Source: OMOG01 sp041485845
Lineage (GTDB): Bacteria; Acidobacteriota; Terriglobia; Bryobacterales; Bryobacteraceae
Length of the DNA: 28,644 bases
Assembly: GCA_041485845.1 (NCBI GenBank)
Contig: JBGPKH010000028.1
Span: forward strand, 1 to 28,644
Direction of reading: 5' to 3'
A program made the position numbers and the translations under genes. Positions 14,520 through 21,372 of the stretch are shown here, piece by piece. The notes below the pieces were generated by a model. The model saw nothing but the letters and a program-made list of their open reading frames with translations, was not told the DNA's origin and made no database searches. The first letter of the stretch is position 1, and each line of letters opens with the position of its first letter.

Positions 14520-16487
14520 TCAGGGAGCGGTAGCGCCCAGCTCCCGCAGCAACTGCGGCACGCGGTACAGCTTGCGCAACGCCTCCACGATTCCCTGCGA
14601 GGCCACGTGCACGGCCCGCGCCCGATCGTCGCTGAATAAGTAAGTCAGCGCGATGCTCTCGATGTTGCCGTCGAAGACGAGTCCCACGATCTCACCCTTG
14701 GTGTTCACTGCGGGACTGCCGGAACTGCCGCCCGTGATGTCACACGTGCTCACGAAATTGAACGGCGCCACCAGGTCCAACTGCGTTTTGCCCTCCACCC
14801 ATCGCTGCGGCAACTGGTGGGGGTCCCGATTGCCCACCAGGTGATACAGGCCGCCGAAGGTGGTGGCGAAGGGCACGGGAGCTTCGGTCTTGTCGCGATA
14901 CGACCTTACCGCGCCGAACGTCACGCGGGGCGTGGATGTGGCGTCGGGATAATCGGCCGCGCCGAAAACCCGGAAACGGTATTGCGCGATGCGCCCGGCG
15001 CCGGAGGCTTCGAGCGATTCAATCACCTCTTCGTGCTTCCTACGAAGCTTGCGGGCCGGAACCTCGAGAAAACGCGCCAGCCGGATTATCCCGTCGTCCG
15101 ATTTCGAGGCAGCGTTCGGGTCCGCCGCCAGACGTTGGCGTTCGGCGGCATCCTTGAGCTTCGAGGTATGCACGAACTCTTCGGCGGCCTGCTGGGGCGT
15201 ACGGTTGCCCAGAACGGCCTTGACGGGAGCTTCCTTCTCTCCGAGCGCCTTCAGTTCCTCGAGGTACTGCGCCAGCATCAAGACCTCCAACGATTCGTCG
15301 ATGGGCGCGGGGAAAGACAAAGTGGGTTCCTGCCGCACGATCTGGCGGGCGACCGCAAAGAGCGCGGACCCCTGCGCTGCGGGGCGCTCCAAGAGCTGGT
15401 ACGGCTTCTCGAACGGGGTCCAGGTCTTGTAGGCGGCGGCAACCTCGTCCCACACCTTGCCGGCTTCCGGGCCCAGCTTGGGATCGCGCTCCACGGAGCT
15501 GCGCAGCCTCCGGTCGAAATTCAGCTTGCGCGCCATCAGGCTGCTGTCCTTCAGCCCGATGAGCTTTCCGGCGCCGGACTTGTAGGCGTTGCCGAGGCTG
15601 GAGAGAAGAGCCTCGGACAGGCGCCGATTTTCCGCACTCTGAGGGGCGAACGCTCGCAGGGCTTCGATGCGCGACCGCCAGCGCGCCAAGCTCAGGGGCA
15701 GGGAAGTGTCGCGGTAGAACGCGAGCTGCGCCCCGGTTGCCAACCGGGACGTCGCCTCGGGACTGCCTTCCGCGAAGATGAGATCGGTGTCCTTGACTCC
15801 CTCGGCGCTCCACTTCAGGTAGTGCGGGGTATCGGCGGGCTTGCCGTTTTCGTAGGCCCGCAGGAAGGCGATGTCGAGATCGTATCGGGGATACGTGAAA
15901 TGGTCCGCATCGCCGCCGAAACCGGCGATCGCCGACTCGGGTGCGAAGACCAGCCGCAGGTCGGTGTAGCGCTTGTACTCGTACAGATCGTAGCGCTCAC
16001 CGGAGGAGAGCTTCACCACGGCACACGGGTTTCCCGTTTTGCCGGTGCAACGTTTCTCGATTCCGGCCACCGCGGCGCTGCGCTTCTGGATCGCTTCCGC
16101 GGGCTTGGCGGCGTCCCTGGCGGCGTCCTTCACCTGACCGGTGACTTCCTCCAGGGTGAGGAGCACGTTGGCATCGAGGTCGGGACACTTTAGCTCTTCC
16201 TGCGCGGTGGCGGCGTAGAATCCGTCCTTGAGGCTGAGTCTCACGATGCAAGCGGACGCGACTTGATAGCTGGTGAACACCAGGCCGTTGGCGGAAACGA
16301 AGGAACCCGACCCGCCGCCGATGCGCATCGACGCCAGCCGCAACTTTTCCAGGAAGCTATCGGTCACCTCGAAGTTGTACTTCTGCTTGACCTGGTCCTT
16401 GGGAAACTGATTGAAGAGCCACAGGCCCTCGTCCGCCGCGATCGGCAGGATCAGGGCGCCCGCCAGCAGAATGCCGCAGAATCGCAT
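14520..16487 (-). CDS. S46-family (DPP7/DPP11-like) protein lacking the catalytic histidine
   Basis: 655 aa from the ATG at 16487, which begins the signal peptide MRFCGILLAGALILPIAADE and runs into the family hallmark DEGLWLFNQFPKDQV. S46 enzymes are periplasmic dipeptidyl-peptidases with a trypsin-like fold and a large helical lid. Present: GGDADHFTYPRYDLDIAFLR (about 191-210, Asp region), TCDITGGSSGSPAVNTKGEI (nucleophile about S589) and GLVFDGNIES. Missing: the family's TNHH motif after the first beta-hairpin. Here SANGLVFTSYQVASACIV reads TSYQV at 72-76, so both histidines are replaced by Tyr and Gln. The frame is otherwise intact and of near-family length. Expected activity would be lost or altered. 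It is divergent from the TPR stub. Confidence 0.88.
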   Translation of the reverse strand: MRFCGILLAGALILPIAADEGLWLFNQFPKDQVKQKYNFEVTDSFLEKLRLASMRIGGGSGSFVSANGLVFTSYQVASACIVRLSLKDGFYAATAQEELKCPDLDANVLLTLEEVTGQVKDAARDAAKPAEAIQKRSAAVAGIEKRCTGKTGNPCAVVKLSSGERYDLYEYKRYTDLRLVFAPESAIAGFGGDADHFTYPRYDLDIAFLRAYENGKPADTPHYLKWSAEGVKDTDLIFAEGSPEATSRLATGAQLAFYRDTSLPLSLARWRSRIEALRAFAPQSAENRRLSEALLSSLGNAYKSGAGKLIGLKDSSLMARKLNFDRRLRSSVERDPKLGPEAGKVWDEVAAAYKTWTPFEKPYQLLERPAAQGSALFAVARQIVRQEPTLSFPAPIDESLEVLMLAQYLEELKALGEKEAPVKAVLGNRTPQQAAEEFVHTSKLKDAAERQRLAADPNAASKSDDGIIRLARFLEVPARKLRRKHEEVIESLEASGAGRIAQYRFRVFGAADYPDATSTPRVTFGAVRSYRDKTEAPVPFATTFGGLYHLVGNRDPHQLPQRWVEGKTQLDLVAPFNFVSTCDITGGSSGSPAVNTKGEIVGLVFDGNIESIALTYLFSDDRARAVHVASQGIVEALRKLYRVPQLLRELGATAP

Positions 16488-16525
16488 TGTCTTCCATTCT
16501 AATTCGGAGCCCGGGTCCGACAACA

Positions 16526-16552
16526 CTAATGAATTAGTACTACGACTTGTAG
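16526..16552. promoter_or_regulatory. Two adjacent dyads between divergent S46 and TPR genes
   Basis: CTAAT-ga-ATTAG (16526-16537) is followed directly by CTAC-gactt-GTAG (16540-16552), ending 1 nt before the ATG at 16554. TAC/GTA dyads of this spacing resemble operators of BlaI/MecI-type repressors, which accompany many Acidobacteria peptidase genes. A repressor here would control the + gene directly and could affect the S46 promoter. No regulator gene is in the window. Confidence 0.4.
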
Positions 16553-16553
16553 C

Positions 16554-16788
16554 ATGCGTTTGCTCCTCCCGTATTTGGCAATCGTGGCGTCCTGGGCCGC
16601 CGCACAGGGGCCGGACACCGACATCCCACCGCTCATCAAGGCCGGTAGCGAGAACTACGTGCGCGAGCCTTACGAGGCGGCCCGCCAGGCCTTCCTGAAG
16701 GCCTGGGAAATAGCGCAGCAGACCCCGGCCGATAACCCGGTTCGCTACGACATCCTGAAGCGCCTGACCTCGGTCCGGGAACACGATG
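16554..16788 (+). pseudogene. 5' stub of an exported TPR protein
   Basis: A signal peptide (MRLLLPYLAIVASWAAAQ) followed by PLIKAGSENYVREPYEAARQ-AFLKAWEIAQQ and NPVRYDILKRLTSVRE, the first TPR-type helix pairs of a larger secreted protein. The resemblance ends at about codon 78. The frame closes at 16877 after unrelated sequence that overlaps, in another frame, an XRE antitoxin stub. It seems to be a gene beheaded by whatever brought in the toxin-antitoxin material. Confidence 0.6.
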
Positions 16789-16950
16789 ATGCGACAATGC
16801 GAGAATTCAATCCGCGAGCAACTCAAGTCTCGTCCGGATTTGGTAAAGGCTTGGGCAGAGCAAGAGCCGGCGTCTGAAGCTGAAGAGCTAATAAAAAGCC
16901 GGGTCCGGGTGAGAGCGCTGTTACAGAAAGTGGGTGCTGGAAAGCGGTAG
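16786..16950 (+). pseudogene. Degenerate XRE/HigA-type antitoxin, N-terminal remnant
   Basis: A 54-codon frame: MMRQCENSIREQLKSRPDLV, KAWAEQEPASEAEELIKSRV, RVRALLQKVGAGKR. The first part matches the typical lead helix of XRE antitoxins (R.QL...PDL..W...EP......LI..R), and the end looks like a helix-turn-helix that has lost a few residues (expected R...GLTQ..LA..VG.GKS) before a TAG. The C-terminal half is gone. It is read in a different frame from the TPR stub and overlaps its break point. Confidence 0.45.
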
Positions 16951-16978
16951 TTCCAGAATCTCCCCGTTGCTCTACCTG

Positions 16979-17103
16979 CTCAACCTGGTCCTTTTAGATG
17001 ACGGCACGTGGGCGCTTCGCACGGGTCATCCGATTTCCGCTGAGACCGTGAACGACACAATCGAAGCATTGCGCAGCGAACGCGACGTTTCCAACCTCGG
17101 GAC
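16979..17103 (+). pseudogene. C-terminal remnant of a PIN-partner (VapB-like) antitoxin
   Basis: About 41 codons: LNLVLLDDGTWALRTGHPIS and AETVNDTIEALRSERDVSNL. This resembles the C-terminal tail of short antitoxins that precede PIN-domain toxins. The DNA-binding N-terminus is absent. Immediately after it, in another frame, comes the head of a PIN domain, the order expected of an antitoxin-toxin operon. Confidence 0.45.
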
Positions 17104-17106
17104 CTC

Positions 17107-17172
17107 CCGTTCATACTGTTCCTCGACACTTCGGTCCTGGTCCCGGCGTTTCTGGCCGATCGTCATGGGGGG
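17107..17172 (+). pseudogene. N-terminal remnant of a PIN-domain (VapC-like) toxin
   Basis: 22 codons, PFILFLDTSVLVPAFLADRH plus GG, carry the first conserved PIN strand with its metal-binding Asp (LDTSVLV). There is no ATG; the fragment is cut exactly where the stop codon of the opposing RelE-type gene begins (17173). The remaining acidic residues of the nuclease are absent, so it is dead. Confidence 0.5.
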
Positions 17173-17418
17173 TTACTTGGGGTGGGGGATGACATCTTCA
17201 ATGCGGTAAGTGTCATCGGTGATCGTGAAATAAAAACGCCAGCCTCGATTGATGCGGGCCTGCCAGCGGTCTTGAGTCTCGTCGTACTTCTTGGCGTGCA
17301 GGGAGGGGTGCTGCAGGTTGGCAGCGAGAAATCGGAGCTGCTTGTTAAAAGCCCGCCGAACGTTCATCGGGGCATCTTTCAAGGCTTCGATGGCGCGATC
17401 GGATAAGACAACCCTCAT
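17173..17418 (-). CDS. RelE/ParE-superfamily toxin
   Basis: 81 aa. The pattern VVLSDRAIEALKDAPMNVRR, FNKQLRFLAANLQHPSLHAK and the ending QARINRGWRFYFTITDDTYR-IEDVIPHPK is that of small RelE/ParE-fold toxins: two N-terminal helices, then an antiparallel sheet with the R.....WRFYF core and a C-terminal I.....HPK strand. RelE-type members cut mRNA on the ribosome; ParE-type members poison gyrase; sequence alone does not decide. Its ATG overlaps the antitoxin stop codon by 4 bp (ATGA, 17415-17418), the typical coupling for a toxin as second gene. It looks complete. Confidence 0.8.
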   Translation of the reverse strand: MRVVLSDRAIEALKDAPMNVRRAFNKQLRFLAANLQHPSLHAKKYDETQDRWQARINRGWRFYFTITDDTYRIEDVIPHPK

Positions 17419-17723
17419 GGCCTGGTCGTCTTGCGCTTCTTTTCCTTCCGCTTTCTAATCTCTTTGTTGAGGAATCTGATTGCTTGGTCAGCGGTATCGA
17501 ACGGACCGTAGTAGGGTCCTTTTTCGGCTTCGGCCAGACGGGCATCTATGACGCGGCGCTGGGCCGGGGTGTACTCGTCGCCGGCAGAAGGGACTTTGGG
17601 AATGATGTTGATGATTCCACCGGACACCTTGAACTCCACCCGGTCGCCGGTTTTGATGCCGGCGCGGCGCTGTACTTGGGGTGGCACGGTGAGGTGGGTT
17701 TTGCCTTTCACGGTGACGGTCAT
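17415..17723 (-). CDS. AbrB/MazE-type (SpoVT-AbrB fold) antitoxin
   Basis: 102 aa. The N-terminal swapped-hairpin DNA-binding domain is obvious: MTVTVKGKTHLTVPPQVQRR, AGIKTGDRVEFKVSGGIINI, IPK. The longer C-terminal part (EYTPAQRRVIDARLAEAEKG, then DTADQAIRFLNKEIRKRKEK) is helical and basic and would hold the toxin-binding segment. As first gene of the pair it should repress the operon through the promoter just upstream. An AbrB-fold antitoxin joined to a RelE/ParE-fold toxin is a less usual pairing than AbrB with MazF or PIN. Confidence 0.82.
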   Translation of the reverse strand: MTVTVKGKTHLTVPPQVQRRAGIKTGDRVEFKVSGGIINIIPKVPSAGDEYTPAQRRVIDARLAEAEKGPYYGPFDTADQAIRFLNKEIRKRKEKKRKTTRP

Positions 17724-17751
17724 AGAGGGTCGATCTTGGTTCCCTGAGAGT

Positions 17752-17778
17752 AGTATAGCCGACGGGCAGGGGTGTCAA
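17752..17778 (-). promoter_or_regulatory. Near-consensus sigma-70 promoter of the AbrB/RelE pair
   Basis: On the minus strand, TTGACA (17773-17778) and TATACT (17752-17757) are 15 bp apart and 28 bp before the antitoxin ATG. The hexamers are 6/6 and 5/6 matches; the spacer is shorter than the ideal 17. It is the clearest promoter in the window. Confidence 0.6.
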
Positions 17779-17840
17779 GCTGATGGCTAGCCGGCGTATT
17801 GCTACAAATCGGATGGTACCAGTCTGAGCCGGCTCCCCTC

Positions 17841-18875
17841 TCACACCACCGGCGCCTCTACCCCCACCCTTGCCGCCGCCTTGCAGAGCGCTTCCCAATT
17901 CCCTTCGGCGATGGGGATACCTTTCTCACGGCGTTCGGCCTCGGTGCGCCACTCGGGGTCGCCTGCCACCATGACTTCGTCGTACCCGGGGGCCGGGGGC
18001 GCGGATTTCATCAGGCCGACCAGGTGCTCGACGCGCGCGGTGAACTCTTCCAGCGGCATGAAGCGGGCCACGTCGATGGCCAGGAACATCTGGCACACCC
18101 GGACCCTTTTTCCCCGAAAGCGAATTCCGCCTACTTCGTTGGGCATTACGCCGCCGCTTAGAGTGGAGCACAGGATCTCGACCATCATCGCCAGTCCGCT
18201 GCCTTTGTACCCGCCCAGCGGCATGAGCATGCCTTCGTATGCGTCGGCGGTGTTGGTGGTCGGAACGCCCTTGGAATCGAAGGCCCAGCCAGGGGGGATC
18301 TGGGGCTGGCTGTTGAGAAAGGCCTTGAACACCTTGCCCGCGGCCACGGTGGTGGTGGCCATATCGAGCAGCCAGGGGCCGGGGACGGACATGCAGATCG
18401 GGTTGGTGCCGAGCCGGCCCTCTCGCCCTTGCCAGGGCGGCACGAGCGGCGAAGCGTTGCACATCACGATGCCGATCTGGCCGGCTTCGCGCATCTTCTG
18501 AGCCCACCACGCCGCCGGGCCGAAGTGGTTCGATTCGCGCGCCACCACCATCCCTATTCCCCGATCGCGGGCGACGCGCACGGCGTGCCCGCAGCAGGTT
18601 TCCGCCACCCATTGCCCGAGGGCGTTCTGCCCGTCGAAGACGAGGCACGACCCGCTTTCGGAGACCACCCGTCCATCCGCGCGCGCGTCCACTTCACCGG
18701 CCAGCAACTGGTCGATATAGAAAGGGAGCAGTTGAATTCCGTGCGAATCCACGCCGCGAAGATTGGAGGAGATCAGGCAATCGGCAACCACCGTGACTTT
18801 GTGGGGCGGCACTTCCGCCGCGAGCAGGATCTGCTCCGCGAATCGTTTGAGCTCGGGGGCCGGAATGAGGGGCAT
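17841..18875 (-). CDS. Malate/L-lactate dehydrogenase-family (Ldh2) NAD(P)-dependent oxidoreductase
   Basis: 344 aa, complete, cytoplasmic. Typical Ldh2 signatures: LISSNLRGVDSHGIQLLPFY at about 34-53, with the catalytic His in DSHG; GIGMVVARESNHFGPAAWWA; GIVMCNASPLVPPWQGREGR; LGTNPICMSVPG; and AYEGMLMPLGGYKGSGLAMM in the cofactor site. The family reduces or oxidises 2-keto/2-hydroxy acids and some cyclic imines. Compared with well-known members there is a shortened segment after LLDMATTTVAAGKVFKAFLN. It starts 3 bp after the ThuA-like gene stops, so the two form an operon. That points to catabolism of a sugar- or sugar-acid-derived hydroxy acid (inference). Confidence 0.87.
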   Translation of the reverse strand: MPLIPAPELKRFAEQILLAAEVPPHKVTVVADCLISSNLRGVDSHGIQLLPFYIDQLLAGEVDARADGRVVSESGSCLVFDGQNALGQWVAETCCGHAVRVARDRGIGMVVARESNHFGPAAWWAQKMREAGQIGIVMCNASPLVPPWQGREGRLGTNPICMSVPGPWLLDMATTTVAAGKVFKAFLNSQPQIPPGWAFDSKGVPTTNTADAYEGMLMPLGGYKGSGLAMMVEILCSTLSGGVMPNEVGGIRFRGKRVRVCQMFLAIDVARFMPLEEFTARVEHLVGLMKSAPPAPGYDEVMVAGDPEWRTEAERREKGIPIAEGNWEALCKAAARVGVEAPVV

Positions 18876-18878
18876 GAG

Positions 18879-19766
18879 TCAGCGGGTACTCACCTGGCCG
18901 GCGCCCGGGAAATCCTGCGGCGCCTTTTGCGTGACTTTCCCGGTCGCGGCCCACTCGGCGCCGCGGGCGAAGGTCGCGATAAAGCCGACGCACTGCATCG
19001 CCGCGGGGTCGTGCCCCAGGGTAGTGTGGAAGATGCGGCCCTTGCCGAAACCGAGCGCCATCAACATGGGCTCGTCGTGTCCGGTGCCGCGGTTCGCCGG
19101 GTCGGACCAGGCGGTGGCCAGCACGTCCATGTGCTCTCCGGGTCCGCGCATCTTGGAGTAGAGCTCGTCGGACGCGTGCATCCACTGGGCGGGCAGGCCC
19201 TTGGTCACGGGGTGCTGCGCGTTGCGGATGACCACCGGAAAGGGAGTGCGCGCGCCGTGGTTGCCGGCGTTGCCGGGCGCCGGGTCGGACACCAGCTTGC
19301 CGTCGCGGAAATACCAGTAGGGACCGGCTTTCTCGTTGCGGCCCAACCAACCGCCGATCCCGATCATGAGGTTATATGCGGGCCAGTCGGGAAAGGCGTT
19401 GTCGGCGGCGTGATAAGAGACGAAGCCGCCTCCTCCTTGCATGTATTTTTCAAAAGCGGACTTCACTTCATCGGGCCACTTGCTGCCGTCGGGGAATTCA
19501 TTGTAGTTGGACACGACCACCTGGAATTTGGCGAACTCCGGCCGGAAGCCGCTGAAGTCGCCTCCCTTGGGAGGGGTAGTTATGACCTCCACCTGAAACA
19601 GGCCGGTGTCTTCGAGGATCTTCTTCAGCACCGGCGTGGTGCGGCGCCAGTCGTGGTTGTTCTGGCCATCGACGATCAGGGCGCGGATGGGCGCGGCCTG
19701 CGCAATACAGGCGGCGCCCATACAGGCGGCCAAAGTCATGAGGATGATCGAAGACGCTGATTTCAT
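18879..19766 (-). CDS. Secreted ThuA-like protein
   Basis: 295 aa. The ATG at 19766 follows GGAGAGAG and begins a signal peptide (MKSASSIILMTLAACMGAAC, possibly a lipoprotein site, to IAQA). The ThuA domain (class I glutamine-amidotransferase-like flavodoxin fold) is clear: IRALIVDGQNNHDWRRTTPV, FAKFQVVVSNYNEFPDG, YMQGGGGFVSYHAADNAFPD, then TKGLPAQWMHASDELYSKMR and GFGKGRIFHTTLGHDPAAMQ. ThuA was first linked to trehalose/disaccharide use; secreted versions are abundant in Planctomycetes and Acidobacteria alongside DUF1080 proteins. First gene of an operon with the Ldh2 gene. Confidence 0.88.
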   Translation of the reverse strand: MKSASSIILMTLAACMGAACIAQAAPIRALIVDGQNNHDWRRTTPVLKKILEDTGLFQVEVITTPPKGGDFSGFRPEFAKFQVVVSNYNEFPDGSKWPDEVKSAFEKYMQGGGGFVSYHAADNAFPDWPAYNLMIGIGGWLGRNEKAGPYWYFRDGKLVSDPAPGNAGNHGARTPFPVVIRNAQHPVTKGLPAQWMHASDELYSKMRGPGEHMDVLATAWSDPANRGTGHDEPMLMALGFGKGRIFHTTLGHDPAAMQCVGFIATFARGAEWAATGKVTQKAPQDFPGAGQVSTR

Positions 19767-19866
19767 ACGCTCTCTCCGATTGTATCCCGAAGTTGGCACC
19801 CACCCGCAACCAATTGATTTGCTGAAGGTTGTGCGGCAGGGGAACTTTCCGCCGCGGGGCGGTGTC

Positions 19867-19944
19867 TACTAGGATTGCGCTAGTAAGGTATTCCTGGTAG
19901 CTTGAAGTCAGGCTCGCCAAGCGCGAGGCTCGCCAAAGCGCGAG
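19867..19944. repeat. Dyad and short tandem repeat upstream of the ECF sigma gene
   Basis: In the 199-bp gap between divergent thuA-like and sigma genes are TACTAG-(7 nt)-CTAGTA (19867-19885), a perfect 6-bp dyad that may be an operator, and two near-identical tandem units of AGGCTCGCCAA(A)GCGCGAG (19910-19927 and 19926-19944), which lie close to the expected leader. No clear promoter hexamers. Confidence 0.4.
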
Positions 19945-19965
19945 AGCTGAAATCGAGGCTGACCG

Positions 19966-20640
19966 GTGGCCACTTCAATCTTGGACTTGAGTTCGGAACG
20001 GACGGCGGAAGCGGGCGGAGCGGGCGGAGAGGTCGAAGATCTCCGCTTGGTCGAGTCCTTGCGCCAGGTCTCCGAGTGTGCCTACGAAGAATTACTGACC
20101 CGATTCCAGCAGCCGGTCTATACGCTGGCGTTACGGCTGCTGAACGACCAGTCGGAAGCCTGCGACGTGGTCCAGGAAGTCTTTCTCAAGGTATTCCGCA
20201 ACATCGGGAATTTCCGCGGGCAGAGCACGCTCAAGACGTGGATTTACCGGATCACGGTTAATGAAGCGCACAATGCGCGGCGATGGTTTTTCCGTCACCG
20301 GAGGCGGGAAGTAGAGTTGGACACCAACCCGGAAGAAGCTCGCAACTGGAAGGAGATCTTACCGGACCGCAGCCGGTCGCCGTTCGACGAAGCAGTCGAT
20401 CGCGAACAGCATCGCATGATCGAGACGGCGCTCGAAAAGATCAACCCCATTTTCCGCGAGGCCGTGGTATTGAGGGACATCACGGACCTGAGTTATGAAG
20501 AGATCGCGGAAGTCCTGGGCGTTTCCCTGGGGACTGTGAAGTCTCGAATCCTGCGCGGCCGCGAAGCCCTGCGGGAACAACTCGCGGGCAGCCTGAAAGC
20601 CAGGCCGGCGTTGCGATTAGTGCCTAAGACGGCGGAATGA
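19966..20640 (+). CDS. ECF (extracytoplasmic function) RNA polymerase sigma factor
   Basis: 224 aa from a GTG at 19966. Sigma region 2 covers about 38-100 (AYEELLTRFQQPVYTLALRL, CDVVQEVFLKVFRNIGNFRG, STLKTWIYRITVNEAHNARR). A linker follows, then region 4 with LEKINPIFREAVVLRDITDL and the helix-turn-helix LSYEEIAEVLGVSLGTVKSR. It directs RNA polymerase to stress- or envelope-type promoters. The N-terminus before residue 30 is not conserved, and a later start is possible, but the GTG has GAGG upstream and no ATG fits better. The stop overlaps the ATG of the anti-sigma gene (ATGA), so the two are translationally coupled. Its target promoters cannot be told from the window. Confidence 0.92.
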   Translation: MATSILDLSSERTAEAGGAGGEVEDLRLVESLRQVSECAYEELLTRFQQPVYTLALRLLNDQSEACDVVQEVFLKVFRNIGNFRGQSTLKTWIYRITVNEAHNARRWFFRHRRREVELDTNPEEARNWKEILPDRSRSPFDEAVDREQHRMIETALEKINPIFREAVVLRDITDLSYEEIAEVLGVSLGTVKSRILRGREALREQLAGSLKARPALRLVPKTAE

Positions 20641-21362
20641 AGTTTATGAGCTGTGACCACGTGCAAGAACTGATCTCACCACTCCTCGACCGCAGGATCG
20701 CGGCCGGCGAGCGGGAGAAGGTGTTGGCGCACCTTGGTGCCTGCAGGGAGTGTGATGAGCATTTGGAAGCGATCCAGAATCAACGGCGGGCGTTGCTCCG
20801 TATGGATGGGCCGCCGGTGCCGGCAGACTTGAACGCGCGACTGTGGGTGATGGCATCTCATGAGCGCGCACGCCAGCTTTCGCGCGCCACCGTATCGGCG
20901 CGGGTTCAGTACTGGTGCGGCCGCACGCAGTTGCGGTTCGACAACCTGATGCGCCCGTTTGCGCTGCCCTTCGCGGGCGGGATTCTCTCCGCGTTGGTGA
21001 TTTTCAGCGTCCTGGTCCCGAGCCTGAGCTTCGAGCACAACTTCGCCGATCAAGCGTTCTTTCCCGATGGGCAAGTGGTAGTCGGCGCTTCGAGTGGAGA
21101 CTACATGCCCGCGGAGAGAGACAATACTCCCCGTTTGGAGCGCGTGGACGCGGTGGTTGCGGATGACGCCAACGTGGTGACCCTCACGGTTGACGAAAAT
21201 GGCAACGTCAGCGATTACGCCGTCGCCCGCGGCCAATTGACGCAGGACCTGACGAACATCATCATGTTCTCCAAGTTCAAGCCGGCCACGTTCCTGGGCG
21301 TGCCCATTCCGTCCAAGGTGAACGCCGTCCAACGGCCTCTCGCCCGTACATTGCGCAGCTAG
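20637..21362 (+). CDS. Membrane anti-sigma factor with zinc finger and TonB-C-like tail
   Basis: 241 aa. The N-terminal zf-HC2/ZAS domain has C6, H32, C36 and C39 (CDHVQELISPLLDRRIAAGE, then LAHLGACRECDEHL), the arrangement that clamps ECF sigma factors. A single transmembrane helix follows at about 107-127 (FALPFAGGILSALVIFSVLV). The periplasmic part ends with VVTLTVDENGNVSDYAVARG and IIMFSKFKPATFLGVPIPSK, resembling the C-terminal domain of TonB-type proteins. A signal sensed outside could thus release the sigma factor. It is coupled to the sigma gene by ATGA; a second ATG at 20646 is an alternative start. rsmA follows 10 bp later. Confidence 0.85.
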   Translation: MKFMSCDHVQELISPLLDRRIAAGEREKVLAHLGACRECDEHLEAIQNQRRALLRMDGPPVPADLNARLWVMASHERARQLSRATVSARVQYWCGRTQLRFDNLMRPFALPFAGGILSALVIFSVLVPSLSFEHNFADQAFFPDGQVVVGASSGDYMPAERDNTPRLERVDAVVADDANVVTLTVDENGNVSDYAVARGQLTQDLTNIIMFSKFKPATFLGVPIPSKVNAVQRPLARTLRS

Positions 21363-21372
21363 CGGCGCCCCG

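Noticed and set aside
14817..16193. 458-codon + strand frame inside the S46 gene
   Set aside because: Antisense shadow; the opposite strand has an unbroken S46 protein with signal peptide.
18429..19760. 443-codon + strand frame across the Ldh2 and ThuA-like genes
   Set aside because: It spans two well-defined genes and their 3-bp gap on the other strand; no family motif.
19910..19944. CRISPR-like repeats
   Set aside because: Only two adjoining copies without spacers; a simple tandem duplication.
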